A stretch of DNA of 64,000 nt from an uncultured Paenibacillus sp. (GTDB lineage: Bacteria; Bacillota; Bacilli; Paenibacillales; Paenibacillaceae): positions 1 to 64,000 of the forward strand of contig CALAWP010000074.1 in NCBI GenBank assembly GCA_937895345.1, read 5' to 3'. Shown piece by piece: positions 16,852-25,234 of the stretch. The notes beneath the pieces were generated by a model, which saw only the letters and a list, made by a program, of their open reading frames with translations, searched no databases and was not told the DNA's origin. Position 1 is the first letter of the stretch, and every line of letters begins with the position of its first letter. The position numbers and the translations under genes are program-made.

Positions 16852-18369
16852 ATGGATATATCATCGATTGCGCAAGCTTTTGCGGAGGTGCTTCATCCGA
16901 ATAATTTGATGCTGTTGTCGATTGGCGTGATCGCGGGCATTATTGCAGGCTGCATTCCCGGATTAACCTATACGATGGCCATCATGCTGGCGTTTCCGTT
17001 TACGTTCGGGATGGATCCGATTTCCGGCATCACCCTGATGATCGGCATTTATGTCGGCGGATTGTCGGGAGGACTGATTTCGGGCATTCTGCTCGGCATA
17101 CCCGGCACTCCGTCGTCCGTAACGACGACCTTCGACGGGTACCCGATGAACAGAAACGGAGAAGCGGGCAGAGCGCTCGGCCTCGGCATCCTCTCCTCCT
17201 CCTTCGGCACGGTCGTCGGCGCCCTCGCTTTATTCGCTTTGGGCCCGGCCATCGCCGGCATTGCGCTGAAGTTTGGCCCTTGGGAAATATTTTCGCTCGT
17301 GCTGTTCGCCCTGACCCTGATCGCCGGCCTAAGCGGCAAATCGCTCAGCAAAGGGCTGATCGCGGGCTGCGGCGGCTTGCTGATCGCCACGATCGGCTAT
17401 GATCCTGCGGGTCAATTGAGGTTCGATTTCGGCATGACCGAGCTGTCGGGCGGCATCGCTTCGCTGCCGGTCCTGATCGGGCTGTTTGCGGTCTCGCAGC
17501 TGTTCAAGAACGTGGAGGAAATTCGCAAGCAAAGCGAAGGCCTGTCCAAAGCGCAGGTGCGCATTCCGATCAAGCAAGTGTTCAAAGATATGTACGCCGA
17601 AAAATGGAACGCCTTGCGCTCCTCTTCCATCGGCGTATTCATCGGGGCGCTGCCGGCGGCCGGAGCGGAGACGGCCACCTTTATCAGCTACGATCAGGCC
17701 AAAAAATTCGGAAAGCGGAAGGAGCTGTTCGGCAAAGGGCATCCGGGCGGCATCGTCGCGTCGGAGACGTCGAACAACGCCGTCGCGGGCGGCGCGTTCA
17801 TTCCGTCCATTACGCTCGGCATTCCCGGCGATGTGGCGCAAGCCGTTATGTTCGGGGTGCTCATACTTCACGGCATAACGCCCGGCCCGGGCCTGTTCCA
17901 TCATCAGCCCGTCCTGGTAAACTCGATTTTTGCAGCGATGCTGATCAGCGCTCTGATTATGCTTTTGTTCCAGACCTTGCTGCTCCCGCTTCTCATTCGC
18001 GTCTCCTTGATCCCGAACGCCATTCTGGTGCCGTGCATTATCGTCATGAGCTGCGTCGGCACCTTCGCGCTGAATCATCAAATGTTCGACGTCTGGTGCG
18101 TCGTCCTGTTCGGACTGCTCGGCTACTTGCTGGAAAAGATGGACGTGCCGCTCGGCCCCGTCATCTTGGGCCTCATACTCGGCCCCAAAGCCGAAGACGA
18201 GCTGATCAAGGCGCTGCAAATGAATCCGAACGTCGGCGAGTTTGTTACGCGGCCCATATCGCTGCTGTTTATTGTATTGGCCGTCGTCTCGCTCGCCTAC
18301 AGCCTCTATCAAGCGAGAAACGACCGGTCCAAAACGAAACGCGGCCCTTCCCCCTCTAATGCGGCTTAG
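16852..18369 (+). CDS. Tripartite tricarboxylate transporter large permease (TctA)
   Basis: A 505-residue polytopic membrane protein with about twelve helices. The TctA signature appears as GIIAGCIPGLTYTMAIMLAFPFTFGMDPISGI near the N-terminus and as the repeated half, SETSNNAVAGGAFIPSITLGIPGDVAQAVMFGVLILHGITPGPGL, in the second half. The Gly/Pro-rich loops carry substrate. GTG 16843 is open, but the spacing from the purine-rich GGCGGTG favours ATG 16852. Last gene of the operon; a hairpin follows. Confidence 0.94.
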   Translation: MDISSIAQAFAEVLHPNNLMLLSIGVIAGIIAGCIPGLTYTMAIMLAFPFTFGMDPISGITLMIGIYVGGLSGGLISGILLGIPGTPSSVTTTFDGYPMNRNGEAGRALGLGILSSSFGTVVGALALFALGPAIAGIALKFGPWEIFSLVLFALTLIAGLSGKSLSKGLIAGCGGLLIATIGYDPAGQLRFDFGMTELSGGIASLPVLIGLFAVSQLFKNVEEIRKQSEGLSKAQVRIPIKQVFKDMYAEKWNALRSSSIGVFIGALPAAGAETATFISYDQAKKFGKRKELFGKGHPGGIVASETSNNAVAGGAFIPSITLGIPGDVAQAVMFGVLILHGITPGPGLFHHQPVLVNSIFAAMLISALIMLLFQTLLLPLLIRVSLIPNAILVPCIIVMSCVGTFALNHQMFDVWCVVLFGLLGYLLEKMDVPLGPVILGLILGPKAEDELIKALQMNPNVGEFVTRPISLLFIVLAVVSLAYSLYQARNDRSKTKRGPSPSNAA

Positions 18370-18389
18370 CATTCGTCAGCTCATATCAG

Positions 18390-18428
18390 CCTCCGTTGTC
18401 GTCGATGGGACGATACGGAGGTTTCTCT
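18390..18428 (+). terminator. Terminator after tctA
   Basis: CCTCCGTTGTCGTC pairs with GACGATACGGAGG, with one bulge, and is followed by TTTCTCT. Confidence 0.65.
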
Positions 18429-18429
18429 A

Positions 18430-18481
18430 TTGACATCGGCAAACGGATCGTTTATGATTCAATTGTTAGATAATTATCTAA
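18430..18481 (+). promoter_or_regulatory. Promoter and palindromic operator of the SdpR/SdpI pair
   Basis: TTGACA (18430-18435), 17 bp and TATGAT (18453-18458) form a near-consensus promoter. The perfect 16-bp palindrome TTAGATAATTATCTAA lies at 18466-18481, right at the expected transcription start, and is well placed for autorepression by the ArsR-family product. Confidence 0.82.
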
Positions 18482-18544
18482 ATATCTTATTTCGAAACAC
18501 TGGTTAACAAGCGCCAGCCTTCGCCCAGGGAGGAGTGAACCGCG

Positions 18545-18817
18545 ATGTCCATTAACGATACCTTTAAAGCGCTGGCCGACCCGACCCGCCGCAAAATACT
18601 CGATTTGCTCAAAGAACGCGATTTGACCGCCGGCGAAATCGCCGAGCACTTCAACATGACCAAACCGAGCATCTCCAACCATTTGAGCATTCTCAAGCAG
18701 GCGGATCTCGTCTGGGACGAGCGCCGGGGCCAGCATATCGTCTATTCCCTGAATTCAACCGTATTGCAGGACGTGCTGAAATGGATGCTCGAATTTCAAC
18801 AACAATCGAAAGGATGA
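18545..18817 (+). CDS. ArsR-family autorepressor (SdpR-like)
   Basis: A 90-residue winged-helix protein: FKALADPTRRKILDLLKERDLTAGEIAEHFNMTKPSISNHLSILKQADLVWDERRGQHIVYSLN is the ArsR/SmtB fold, and it lacks metal-binding cysteines. In Bacillus the homologue SdpR represses itself and the membrane immunity protein SdpI. The stop codon lies five bases before the SdpI-like gene, as in that system, and a perfect palindrome covers its promoter. Toxin genes of the SdpABC type are not present here. Confidence 0.88.
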   Translation: MSINDTFKALADPTRRKILDLLKERDLTAGEIAEHFNMTKPSISNHLSILKQADLVWDERRGQHIVYSLNSTVLQDVLKWMLEFQQQSKG

Positions 18818-18822
18818 TCAAC

Positions 18823-19443
18823 ATGAAGAAATGGATCGTACCCGCTTTATCCGCTGTCGCCGGCGCTGCCGCAAGCCTTATTCTGTACGACCGGCTGCCC
18901 GCCGAAATGGCGGTGCATTTCGGATCGGGCGATTCGCCCGACAACTGGATCGGCAAGCCTTGGGGCGCGTTTTTGCTGCCGGCGCTCGCCCTTGCCGTCC
19001 CTTGCATCACGTATTTAGCCGCCCGGCTGGAGAAGGACGAAAGCAAACGCCGCCGCGCGGAAGCCGTCAACCGTTCGATTATGGCGTTCGTTTCGCTGCT
19101 GCTGCTGGCCGTGCATGCCTTCACGCTGGTTTATAACTTAGGTTACGAGGTTTCCGCCGGCGCCTTTGCAACCGTGGCGGTCGGCCTCATGTTCCTGCTC
19201 GTCGGCAATATCGTACCGCGGGTTCCGCAAGGCTACATGCAATGGCCGAAGCTCCCCGAAGCGGCTCAGCGCAAGGCCGCGCGCTTTCAGGGACGCCTCA
19301 TGATGACGGCCGGAGCCGCGTTTCTGCTCCTGGTCTTGCTGCCCAAAGGGTGGATCTTCCCGGCTTTCTTCACCGTGCTCGGACTTTTTGTCGCCGCCTT
19401 GATCGGAAGCCTGACGGTTTATACCCGCAGCCGCGCCTCGTAA
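18823..19443 (+). CDS. SdpI/YhfL family membrane protein
   Basis: A 206-residue membrane protein. It begins with the DUF1648 segment (LILYDRLPAEMAVHFGSGDSPDNWIGKPWGAFLLPALALA), and the second half has the SdpI helices (VAVGLMFLLVGNIVPRVPQGY, then MMTAGAAFLLLVLLPKGW and FTVLGLFVAALIGSLTVY). SdpI acts in Bacillus both as immunity protein and as signal receptor that sequesters SdpR at the membrane. Start ATG 18823 has GAAAGG nine bases upstream; ATG 18814 is possible. With no toxin operon nearby, it may defend against foreign toxins or sense envelope stress. Confidence 0.85.
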   Translation: MKKWIVPALSAVAGAAASLILYDRLPAEMAVHFGSGDSPDNWIGKPWGAFLLPALALAVPCITYLAARLEKDESKRRRAEAVNRSIMAFVSLLLLAVHAFTLVYNLGYEVSAGAFATVAVGLMFLLVGNIVPRVPQGYMQWPKLPEAAQRKAARFQGRLMMTAGAAFLLLVLLPKGWIFPAFFTVLGLFVAALIGSLTVYTRSRAS

Positions 19444-19458
19444 CCTGCTCTCTTACGT

Positions 19459-21237
19459 TCAGTCAAGCGGCGGAGACGGAACCGCATCCGTCTCTTTGCC
19501 GCGCGACAACGGAAGCCTGACCGTCACGACCGTTCCCGCTCCCGGCTCCGACCATGCCTCGATCGTTCCGCCCATCGCTCGGGCGATATGCTGGGCAATG
19601 CTCATGCCAAGCCCCGCGCCGTTCGTGCCGGCTTCCGTATTCGTGCCCCGGTAATACCTTTCGAATAAATTACGAAGCGTTTCTTCATCCATGCCGACCC
19701 CGTCGTCGCGCACCGAAATAACGGCATCCCCTTGCTCCTTCCATGCGGATATGGTGACCGTCGTGCCGGCCGGATTATGTTTAATCGCGTTAAATATTAA
19801 GTTGTCCAGCATTCTCGTCAACCACTTGCCGTTGGCTTGCACCGGGAGCGGCATATCGCTGCCCTCGTACTGAAACGCGACATCCTTCAGCGTACGGTCG
19901 TTCAGATGCTTCAGCACGATTCGACGGACGTACTCGTCGAGCTCGATCGTTTCCGCTTCCAGCGGCACCGCATTGTTTTTGAACTGGAACACCAAGGAGA
20001 AATCTTCGATCAACTCCAGCATATAGCCGCTTTTTTCCCGGATCGTCCGCCCCATCGCCTTCAGCTCCTCCTCCGACCACTCATAATTTCCGCTTTCCAG
20101 CAGATGGCCGTACCCTTGCAGCGAGCTGAGCGGCGTCCGCAAATCGTGGGATATGCCCGTCATCCATTCCTCTCTTGTCTTTTCCAGCCGCTTGCGCTCC
20201 TGCTCGGAGGCGTTCAGCTTGCCCGCCATGTCATAGAAGCCGTCGATCACTTCCTTGTACAGCCGATAACGCCGTCTCAGCTTGCCGTTTTTGCGGTACA
20301 GCCGCTTCCGCTCCTTGCCCGACAGCGTTTCCTCGTACATGCCCTTGCCCAAGCGGGAAAACCATCCCATAAACAGCAGCAGCGGCCTTCCGTACCGATA
20401 GCCGTGATAGACCGAGACGAAGACGGTAACCAGCAAAATAAAGCCGCACAGCACGGCGACGTACAGAATAACGTCCTGCAAAAACGTCCGGTTGACGTAT
20501 TCGTCCGTTTTTTCGCGGTGCAAAATCCAGACATGACCCGAATGCGGATCGGATCGGACCGCGATCGAAGTCGGAAACCTGCCTTGCGACTCCTCCATCA
20601 ACAGCAAATCGAGCGGCTTGTAGTCGGCGCCGTCGATCGGCAGGCCGGCGGTCAGCACGATGTCTCCTTGCGCATCCATAATTTGCAGCGTCTGCTTCTG
20701 CCGCTTCAGCTCCTCATCGACGGCCGCCCTTGAAGCGTCCGTCAGCAGGCCGTTCCGGGCATGCCGCCCGAACAGCGCTTCCAGCTCCCGAGCGTCCTCG
20801 TTCACATAGCCCAACAGATGAAGCACGGGCTTCTGAAAGGTCACCTCGTCAAGCTCCGTCAGCACGTCGTACGACCGGTACCGCTTCGCTTGCCGAATAT
20901 CCAGCAATTCGACCGTGTCGTAACGATTCGGCAAGTCGGCGGGAGCGTTGACCGAATAAATAACGGCGCCGTTCTCGTCGACGAGCTGCAGCCAGTAATT
21001 TCGTTTCGTCAGCTGCTTCTGCCAATGGTCGGACAGGACGACGCCGTCCTTGCCTGCGTACATCTCGACCGTAATCATCTCTAGAGCGCCGATCGGAAAC
21101 GACCTCTTCAAGTCCTGGTTCATCAGCATTTGCACCAGCACCAGAAGCAGTACAGCCGCAGCCGCAACCACAAACGCGAACAACAAGATAGCCTGATAGG
21201 CAAAATGAAGCGTCAGCCGCCTGCGAATGCCGTTCAT
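19459..21237 (-). CDS. Sensor histidine kinase
   Basis: A 592-residue membrane kinase. The first membrane helix is at about 13-35 (AILLFAFVVAAAAVLLLVLVQ) and a second near 258-280 (VILYVAVLCGFILLVTVFVSVY); an extracellular sensor of about 220 residues lies between. The H-box is WMTGISHDLRTPLSSLQGYG with His364. The N-box (LDNLIFNAIKHN) has Asn479 and Asn483, and the ATP lid follows in VRDDGVGMDEE and GTNGAGLGMSIAQHIARAMGG. Its start overlaps the response regulator stop in ATGA. It resembles envelope-stress kinases next to ABC exporters, but no exporter is adjacent here. Confidence 0.93.
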   Translation of the reverse strand: MNGIRRRLTLHFAYQAILLFAFVVAAAAVLLLVLVQMLMNQDLKRSFPIGALEMITVEMYAGKDGVVLSDHWQKQLTKRNYWLQLVDENGAVIYSVNAPADLPNRYDTVELLDIRQAKRYRSYDVLTELDEVTFQKPVLHLLGYVNEDARELEALFGRHARNGLLTDASRAAVDEELKRQKQTLQIMDAQGDIVLTAGLPIDGADYKPLDLLLMEESQGRFPTSIAVRSDPHSGHVWILHREKTDEYVNRTFLQDVILYVAVLCGFILLVTVFVSVYHGYRYGRPLLLFMGWFSRLGKGMYEETLSGKERKRLYRKNGKLRRRYRLYKEVIDGFYDMAGKLNASEQERKRLEKTREEWMTGISHDLRTPLSSLQGYGHLLESGNYEWSEEELKAMGRTIREKSGYMLELIEDFSLVFQFKNNAVPLEAETIELDEYVRRIVLKHLNDRTLKDVAFQYEGSDMPLPVQANGKWLTRMLDNLIFNAIKHNPAGTTVTISAWKEQGDAVISVRDDGVGMDEETLRNLFERYYRGTNTEAGTNGAGLGMSIAQHIARAMGGTIEAWSEPGAGTVVTVRLPLSRGKETDAVPSPPLD

Positions 21238-21962
21238 GGCTTGCTCTCCCGGACCAGCTTGTAGCCAAGTCCCCTGACCGTCACCAGCAGCGCCGGATTG
21301 CCGGGATCGGCTTCGATCCTCTCGCGCGCCTTGCGAATATGAACCATCACCGTATTATCGTCGCCGAGCCCGTCCATTCCCCATACGGCTTCGTATAATT
21401 GCGATTTGGAAAATACCTTGTTCGGATGGCGGCATAAATAGTGCAGCAGCTGGAATACCATAGCGGGACAAGCGACCGGCTTGCCTTCGACGATGACTTC
21501 GCCCGCCGCTTCGTCGAGCACGAATCGGCCGAAGTCGTACCTTTGCCGCGTCTCGCCGGACGGCATGGACGACAGAACGGACGCGCCGGCCCCTCTGCGC
21601 AGCCGTGCCTTTATTCTGGCCGCGATTTCCAGCGGATTAAACGGCTTGGTCACATAATCGTCGCCGCCCGTCGCGAAGCCGGTCAGCACATCCAAATCCG
21701 AGGCGCGCGCCGTCAAAAATATAATATAAGCGTCGGACACGGCCCGAATTTGCGGACACAGGTCGAAGCCGGTGCCGTCCGGCAGCATGACGTCCAGCAG
21801 CACGATATCGGCGCCGTGCGAGCCGATCAGGCGCAGCGCCTCCGCAGCCGTGCCCGCTATGTACAATTGACGAAACCCTTCCTTCCGAAGCGTCATTTCG
21901 ATCATGGCCGCGATGGCTTGCTCGTCGTCCACGATAACGATTTTTGCATTGGAATAATCCAC
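21234..21962 (-). CDS. OmpR/PhoB-family response regulator
   Basis: A 242-residue regulator. The receiver domain (1-115) has the acidic pocket DDE at 12-14, phospho-acceptor Asp57 in VLLDVMLPDG, the Thr of FLTARAS and Lys106 in VTKPFNP. The C-terminal winged helix (about 145-240) carries VFSKSQLYEAVWGMDGLGDDNTVMVHIRKARERIE and TVRGLGYKL. It is translated with the overlapping histidine kinase and divergent from the DUF418 gene, an obvious candidate target. Confidence 0.94.
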   Translation of the reverse strand: MDYSNAKIVIVDDEQAIAAMIEMTLRKEGFRQLYIAGTAAEALRLIGSHGADIVLLDVMLPDGTGFDLCPQIRAVSDAYIIFLTARASDLDVLTGFATGGDDYVTKPFNPLEIAARIKARLRRGAGASVLSSMPSGETRQRYDFGRFVLDEAAGEVIVEGKPVACPAMVFQLLHYLCRHPNKVFSKSQLYEAVWGMDGLGDDNTVMVHIRKARERIEADPGNPALLVTVRGLGYKLVRESKP

Positions 21963-22101
21963 GCGTATCCCTCCCCCGTCCCATTCTACTACAGCAACCT
22001 TAATTTCCGTTAAACGGAAACGCCAAAAATTAAGCCGAAAATAAGAATGCCGTAAGCGGAAGGTAAAGAGCGTCCGTTAAACTGAGCTGGAGGTGATGGA
22101 A

Positions 22102-23337
22102 ATGATAAACAGCGGCAGACAGCCGCTCGTCGATGCGATGCGGGGCTTGAGCCTGCTCGGCATCCTGATGTCGAACATGCTTATTTTTCAATACGGCATG
22201 TTCGGCAAAGACGAGCTGGAGCTGTTCGGACCTTCCTCCTGGGACGAAGGTCTGCATATTTTTATGAAGATATTTGTGGAAGGAAGCTTTATGCCGATAT
22301 TTACTTTTTTGTTCGGTTACGGCCTGGTCAACATGCGGGAAGGACTCGAGGCGCGAACGGGCAAATGGAAAATGCCGCTCGTCAGACGATTCGTCCTGCT
22401 GGCGGGGCTCGGCTTGGCGCATTCGATCTGGATGTGGGACGGCGACATTTTGCTCTTTTACGGTATCATCGGATTTCTTCTGATGCCGTTTCTGCAGCGC
22501 AAGGCGAAGACACTCCTCATCTGGGCCGCCGTTTTGTTTGCGCTGCTCGGCTTGTCGGGGTTCGGCGCGGCGACGGCCGAGGACAGTCCATTGTTCGCGG
22601 AGGATCAAAAGGCGCGGGTGGAGCAATATGTCAAGAAGAGCATAGACGTGCTAGGCTCCGGCACCTACGCGGAAATCGTACATTTCCGCAACAACGAAGA
22701 TCCTTTGGAGCTGGACGGCTTAACGGCTGCCGTACTGGCGCTGCTTATTCCGCTCATCAACGGACCGATGTTTCTTCTAGGGATGTATGCCGGCCAAAAA
22801 GCGTGGTTCCGCCGCCCGGACCGGGACAACACCCTTTACGGCCGCAGAGCTGCGGTGCTGATCCCGCTCGGGCTGGCGTTGAAATCGATGAAGTTCGTTT
22901 GGCCGGACTTGAAGTTGACCGGTACGAGCGATATGCTGGGCATGAGCGTGCTGGCGCTCGGTTATGCGTTCGGCTTTGCCTGGCTGTTCGCCCGCCTGAA
23001 GCGGGAGACGGCGATGAAGCCTTTTCTCGCCGTAGGCAAGCTGTCGCTGACCAACTATTTGCTTCAATCGGTCGTGTGCACCACCATCTTTTTCGGCTAC
23101 GGCCTCGGCTTGTTCGGCCGGCTCGGCATTGCCGCGGGCATCGGCATCGCGCTGGCGCTGTACGCCTTACAGCTGCTGGGCAGCGTCATCTACTTGAAAC
23201 GGTTTGCCGTCGGCCCCGTCGAGCGGCTGCTGCGCATCGGCACCTATTGGTCCTGGTCCGGCAAACCCCGCGTTCGAACGGCGCCCCCCGATTCGCCGAG
23301 CGCCGGAGCGGTGCAGCCTCCTTCGGCGCAGGGATAG
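22102..23337 (+). CDS. DUF418 family membrane protein
   Basis: A 411-residue polytopic membrane protein. The N-terminus LVDAMRGLSLLGILMSNMLIFQY is the DUF418/DUF1624 signature (DxxRGxxLxGIxxxN), and the C-terminal domain contains VGKLSLTNYLLQSVVCTTIFFGYGLGLFG, also typical. The family (YeiB-like) is related to acyltransferases, but no biochemical role is settled. GGAGG lies eight bases before ATG 22102, so the upstream GTG at 22093 is not used. It is transcribed away from the two-component genes, 139 bp from the response regulator start. Confidence 0.9.
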   Translation: MINSGRQPLVDAMRGLSLLGILMSNMLIFQYGMFGKDELELFGPSSWDEGLHIFMKIFVEGSFMPIFTFLFGYGLVNMREGLEARTGKWKMPLVRRFVLLAGLGLAHSIWMWDGDILLFYGIIGFLLMPFLQRKAKTLLIWAAVLFALLGLSGFGAATAEDSPLFAEDQKARVEQYVKKSIDVLGSGTYAEIVHFRNNEDPLELDGLTAAVLALLIPLINGPMFLLGMYAGQKAWFRRPDRDNTLYGRRAAVLIPLGLALKSMKFVWPDLKLTGTSDMLGMSVLALGYAFGFAWLFARLKRETAMKPFLAVGKLSLTNYLLQSVVCTTIFFGYGLGLFGRLGIAAGIGIALALYALQLLGSVIYLKRFAVGPVERLLRIGTYWSWSGKPRVRTAPPDSPSAGAVQPPSAQG

Positions 23338-23512
23338 CTGGCGGCGGTCGAGCTTCACAGCGGCAGCGGCCCTGTTCAGGCGCCGCTTTGAAGCCCGGTT
23401 AATTGGACGGAAAGAGAGATATACATCTTCTCTTCCGGCTGCAGCCTATATATAGTATACTAGTCTCCGTTATCACCCTATATATAGAGAACTGTGAAAT
23501 CGGAGGATCCCT

Positions 23513-24106
23513 ATGAAACGAATATGCGTTTATGCCGGCTCGAACCTGGGAGTCGCGCCAGAGTATGCTCTTGCAGCGGAACAACTGGGCCGGGAGCTGG
23601 CGGCCGCGGGTCTCGAGCTCGTATACGGCGGCTCCAGAATCGGCCTGATGGGCCGGCTGGCCGATGCCGTGCTGAGCCAAGGAGGAAAGGTTACCGGCGT
23701 CATGCCTTCCGGACTGTTTCAAGGCGAGATTGTTCATGAAGGTTTAACGGAGTTGATTGAAACGGCCGATATGCACGAGCGCAAAGCGACAATGGCCAAT
23801 TTGGCGGACGCCTTCATCGCTTTGCCGGGAGGACTGGGCACGTTCGAGGAATTGTTTGAAGCGCTCAGCTGGTCGCAGCTCGGCATTCACCGGAAGCCGA
23901 TCGGTCTGCTGGACACAAAAGGTTTTTATGAGCCGCTGCATGAACTGTTCCGCCAAGCCGTGCAGTCGGGCTTTGCCAAACCGTCGAATCTCCAGCTGTT
24001 CGTCATCAGCGAATCGCCTTCCGAATTGCTTGAAGCCGTAACGAATTTCCGGCGGCCCGAGCTGGAACGGAAATGGGATCAGCTGCAGCCAAGCGCAAAC
24101 GGCTGA
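23513..24106 (+). CDS. LOG family cytokinin riboside 5'-monophosphate phosphoribohydrolase-like protein
   Basis: A 197-residue protein of the LOG (TIGR00730) family. The nucleotide-binding start (CVYAGSNLGVAPEYALAAEQLG), YGGSRIGLMGRLADAVL and the signature PGGLGTFEELFEALSWSQLG are all present; the Arg/Glu pair of the active site is in MHERKATM and the PGG loop. Bacterial LOG proteins hydrolyse nucleoside monophosphates to base and ribose-5-phosphate; plant-associated paenibacilli may form cytokinins this way, which is inference here. GGAGG precedes the ATG by seven bases. Monocistronic. Confidence 0.92.
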   Translation: MKRICVYAGSNLGVAPEYALAAEQLGRELAAAGLELVYGGSRIGLMGRLADAVLSQGGKVTGVMPSGLFQGEIVHEGLTELIETADMHERKATMANLADAFIALPGGLGTFEELFEALSWSQLGIHRKPIGLLDTKGFYEPLHELFRQAVQSGFAKPSNLQLFVISESPSELLEAVTNFRRPELERKWDQLQPSANG

Positions 24107-24223
24107 CAGGTCGAACTTAAGGTAGGTCAAGCGTAAACGGCTGCGCCGTCCTTTGGAGGCGAAGTTTACGTTTTGCGTTGACATAGCTCGGTAAAGCGTG
24201 AAACTTATACTTTCTTTTATGTG
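24105..24223. repeat. Dispersed terminator-linked element, copy A
   Basis: The segment contains CGTAAACGGCTGCGCCGTCC, TTTGGAGGCGAAGTTTACGT, CGTTGACATAG and CTTATACTTTCTTTTATGTG, and runs directly into the A tract of the next hairpin. Copies B (39375-39480) and C (40470-40556) have the same order of motifs, and a partial copy D lies at 7097-7131. Confidence 0.75.
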
Positions 24224-24250
24224 AAAAAAAACGCCTCGCGGCGTTTTTTT
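24224..24250. terminator. Bidirectional terminator
   Basis: AACGCC, loop TCGC and GGCGTT are flanked by eight A residues on the left and seven T on the right, so it can end both the LOG gene and the leftward zinc-ribbon gene. Confidence 0.9.
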
Positions 24251-24313
24251 CATACTCGAATGGTCGTTGCGGCTGCGAAGCCTGACGCGGGAAATCGCTT
24301 CCCGCGCAACGCT

Positions 24314-24457
24314 TCAACCTTTTAACGACAGCAGCCATTCTTCGTAACAAGACGGGCACAGCAGCGTCAATCGCTCCTCCACCCCGTTCTCGTCGTATTC
24401 CGTTATGGTGCGAACGGGCTCTGTCTCATGCTCGCAGTGGGCACATGTATAAGACAC
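24314..24457 (-). CDS. Small zinc-ribbon-like protein
   Basis: A 47-residue frame with two CxxC pairs: YTCAHCEHETEPVRTITEYD and, near the end, LTLLCPSCYEEWLLSLKG. The spacing fits a treble-clef or zinc-ribbon knuckle. The start is GTG at 24457 behind a G-rich sequence (GGGGGATTCGGG). Function unknown; such mini zinc proteins are frequent in Paenibacillus genomes. The bidirectional terminator follows it at some distance. Confidence 0.65.
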   Translation of the reverse strand: MSYTCAHCEHETEPVRTITEYDENGVEERLTLLCPSCYEEWLLSLKG

Positions 24458-24520
24458 CCCGAATCCCCCGCTTGTCGATAGTCTGCCGTTATGCCAAACT
24501 CGATCGCCGGACCGTGCTGT

Positions 24521-24679
24521 TTACAGTCCGCCGCAAGAGTCGGGATAACCGTCCTGCTCCTTCATCTGCCGAAGCTCTTGCTCGCTGGGGTCCTCCGGCA
24601 TTTCCGCTACCAGCTTCACTTCCCGGCCCTGTTGGCCAGATGCGTCTTCTAGCCTGCGCTCGGGCTGGCGATTATCCAT
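24521..24679 (-). CDS. Small hypothetical hydrophilic protein
   Basis: A 52-residue frame beginning MDNRQPERRLEDASGQQGRE and ending KEQDGYPDSCGGL. AAGGAG lies eight bases before the ATG, which is the main reason to call it. It is highly charged, has no membrane segment and only one Cys. It is upstream of the zinc-ribbon gene on the same strand with 63 bp between. No family recognised. Confidence 0.55.
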   Translation of the reverse strand: MDNRQPERRLEDASGQQGREVKLVAEMPEDPSEQELRQMKEQDGYPDSCGGL

Positions 24680-24841
24680 CGTTTCCGCTCCTTATGCCGA
24701 TGTAAGCTGCGGTTCTTGCCTAAAGAGATCGCAGGTCGGCCGGTGCCATCCCTGCCGATCCCGTCTGCATGTGTTGCTCATTATGCTATCGTTAAAGTTA
24801 ATGTTGCCGATGCTGCTCGCAAAGCTGCAAGGAGGCTGCCG

Positions 24842-25042
24842 CTACTCCTGTTGTTGCTGCTGATTCGGCTGCTGTGCCTGCCGATTGGCCGCGGCTCCGT
24901 TTTGCTGGAACGCTTGGGCGGCCTCTGCCGCGGGTTCAACGGCAAACTCCGTATCCTCCGCATTCGCTGCCGGCATCCTGTTCAGCTTCGTTGTCTGTAC
25001 CTCGGCTTTGGATGCCTGATTTTGATCCTGCTCGAATGCCAT
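24842..25042 (-). CDS. Gamma-type small acid-soluble spore protein
   Basis: A 66-residue Gln/Asn/Ala-rich protein beginning MAFEQDQNQASKAEVQTTKL and ending in a run of Gln. It contains TEFAVE, matching the EFAxE site at which the germination protease GPR cuts gamma-type SASP. Gamma SASPs do not bind DNA; they are an amino acid store for germination. A longer frame opens at 25090, but GGAGGTG precedes the ATG at 25042. Expected to be under forespore control; no promoter identified with certainty. Confidence 0.88.
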   Translation of the reverse strand: MAFEQDQNQASKAEVQTTKLNRMPAANAEDTEFAVEPAAEAAQAFQQNGAAANRQAQQPNQQQQQE

Positions 25043-25182
25043 TAAGTCGCACCTCCTTTTTCGCACAACGTTGCAACGCCCTAGTAGCATGCATCATTTT
25101 CCCCCAAACTATTCCAACCCGCCCGAGTTTCCCATTCATGGAGCTTCCAAGCGACGGAGCATTGCAAGGAACGTTACACATG

Positions 25183-25216
25183 AAAAAGGCCGCTTGCTTG
25201 TGCAAGCGGACCTTCA
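25183..25216 (-). terminator. Terminator of the giant SLH protein gene
   Basis: On the minus strand AAGG(T)CCGCTTGC, loop ACAA and GCAAGCGGCCTT are followed by TTTC; one T is bulged. It lies about 20 bp after the stop. Confidence 0.8.
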
Positions 25217-25234
25217 TTTTATTCCACTATAAAG

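Noticed and set aside
24105..24253. Leftward open frame across element A and its terminator
   Set aside because: It reads through a terminator hairpin into repeat DNA and the end of the LOG gene; similar pseudo-peptides at copies B and C reflect the repeated DNA, not a protein.
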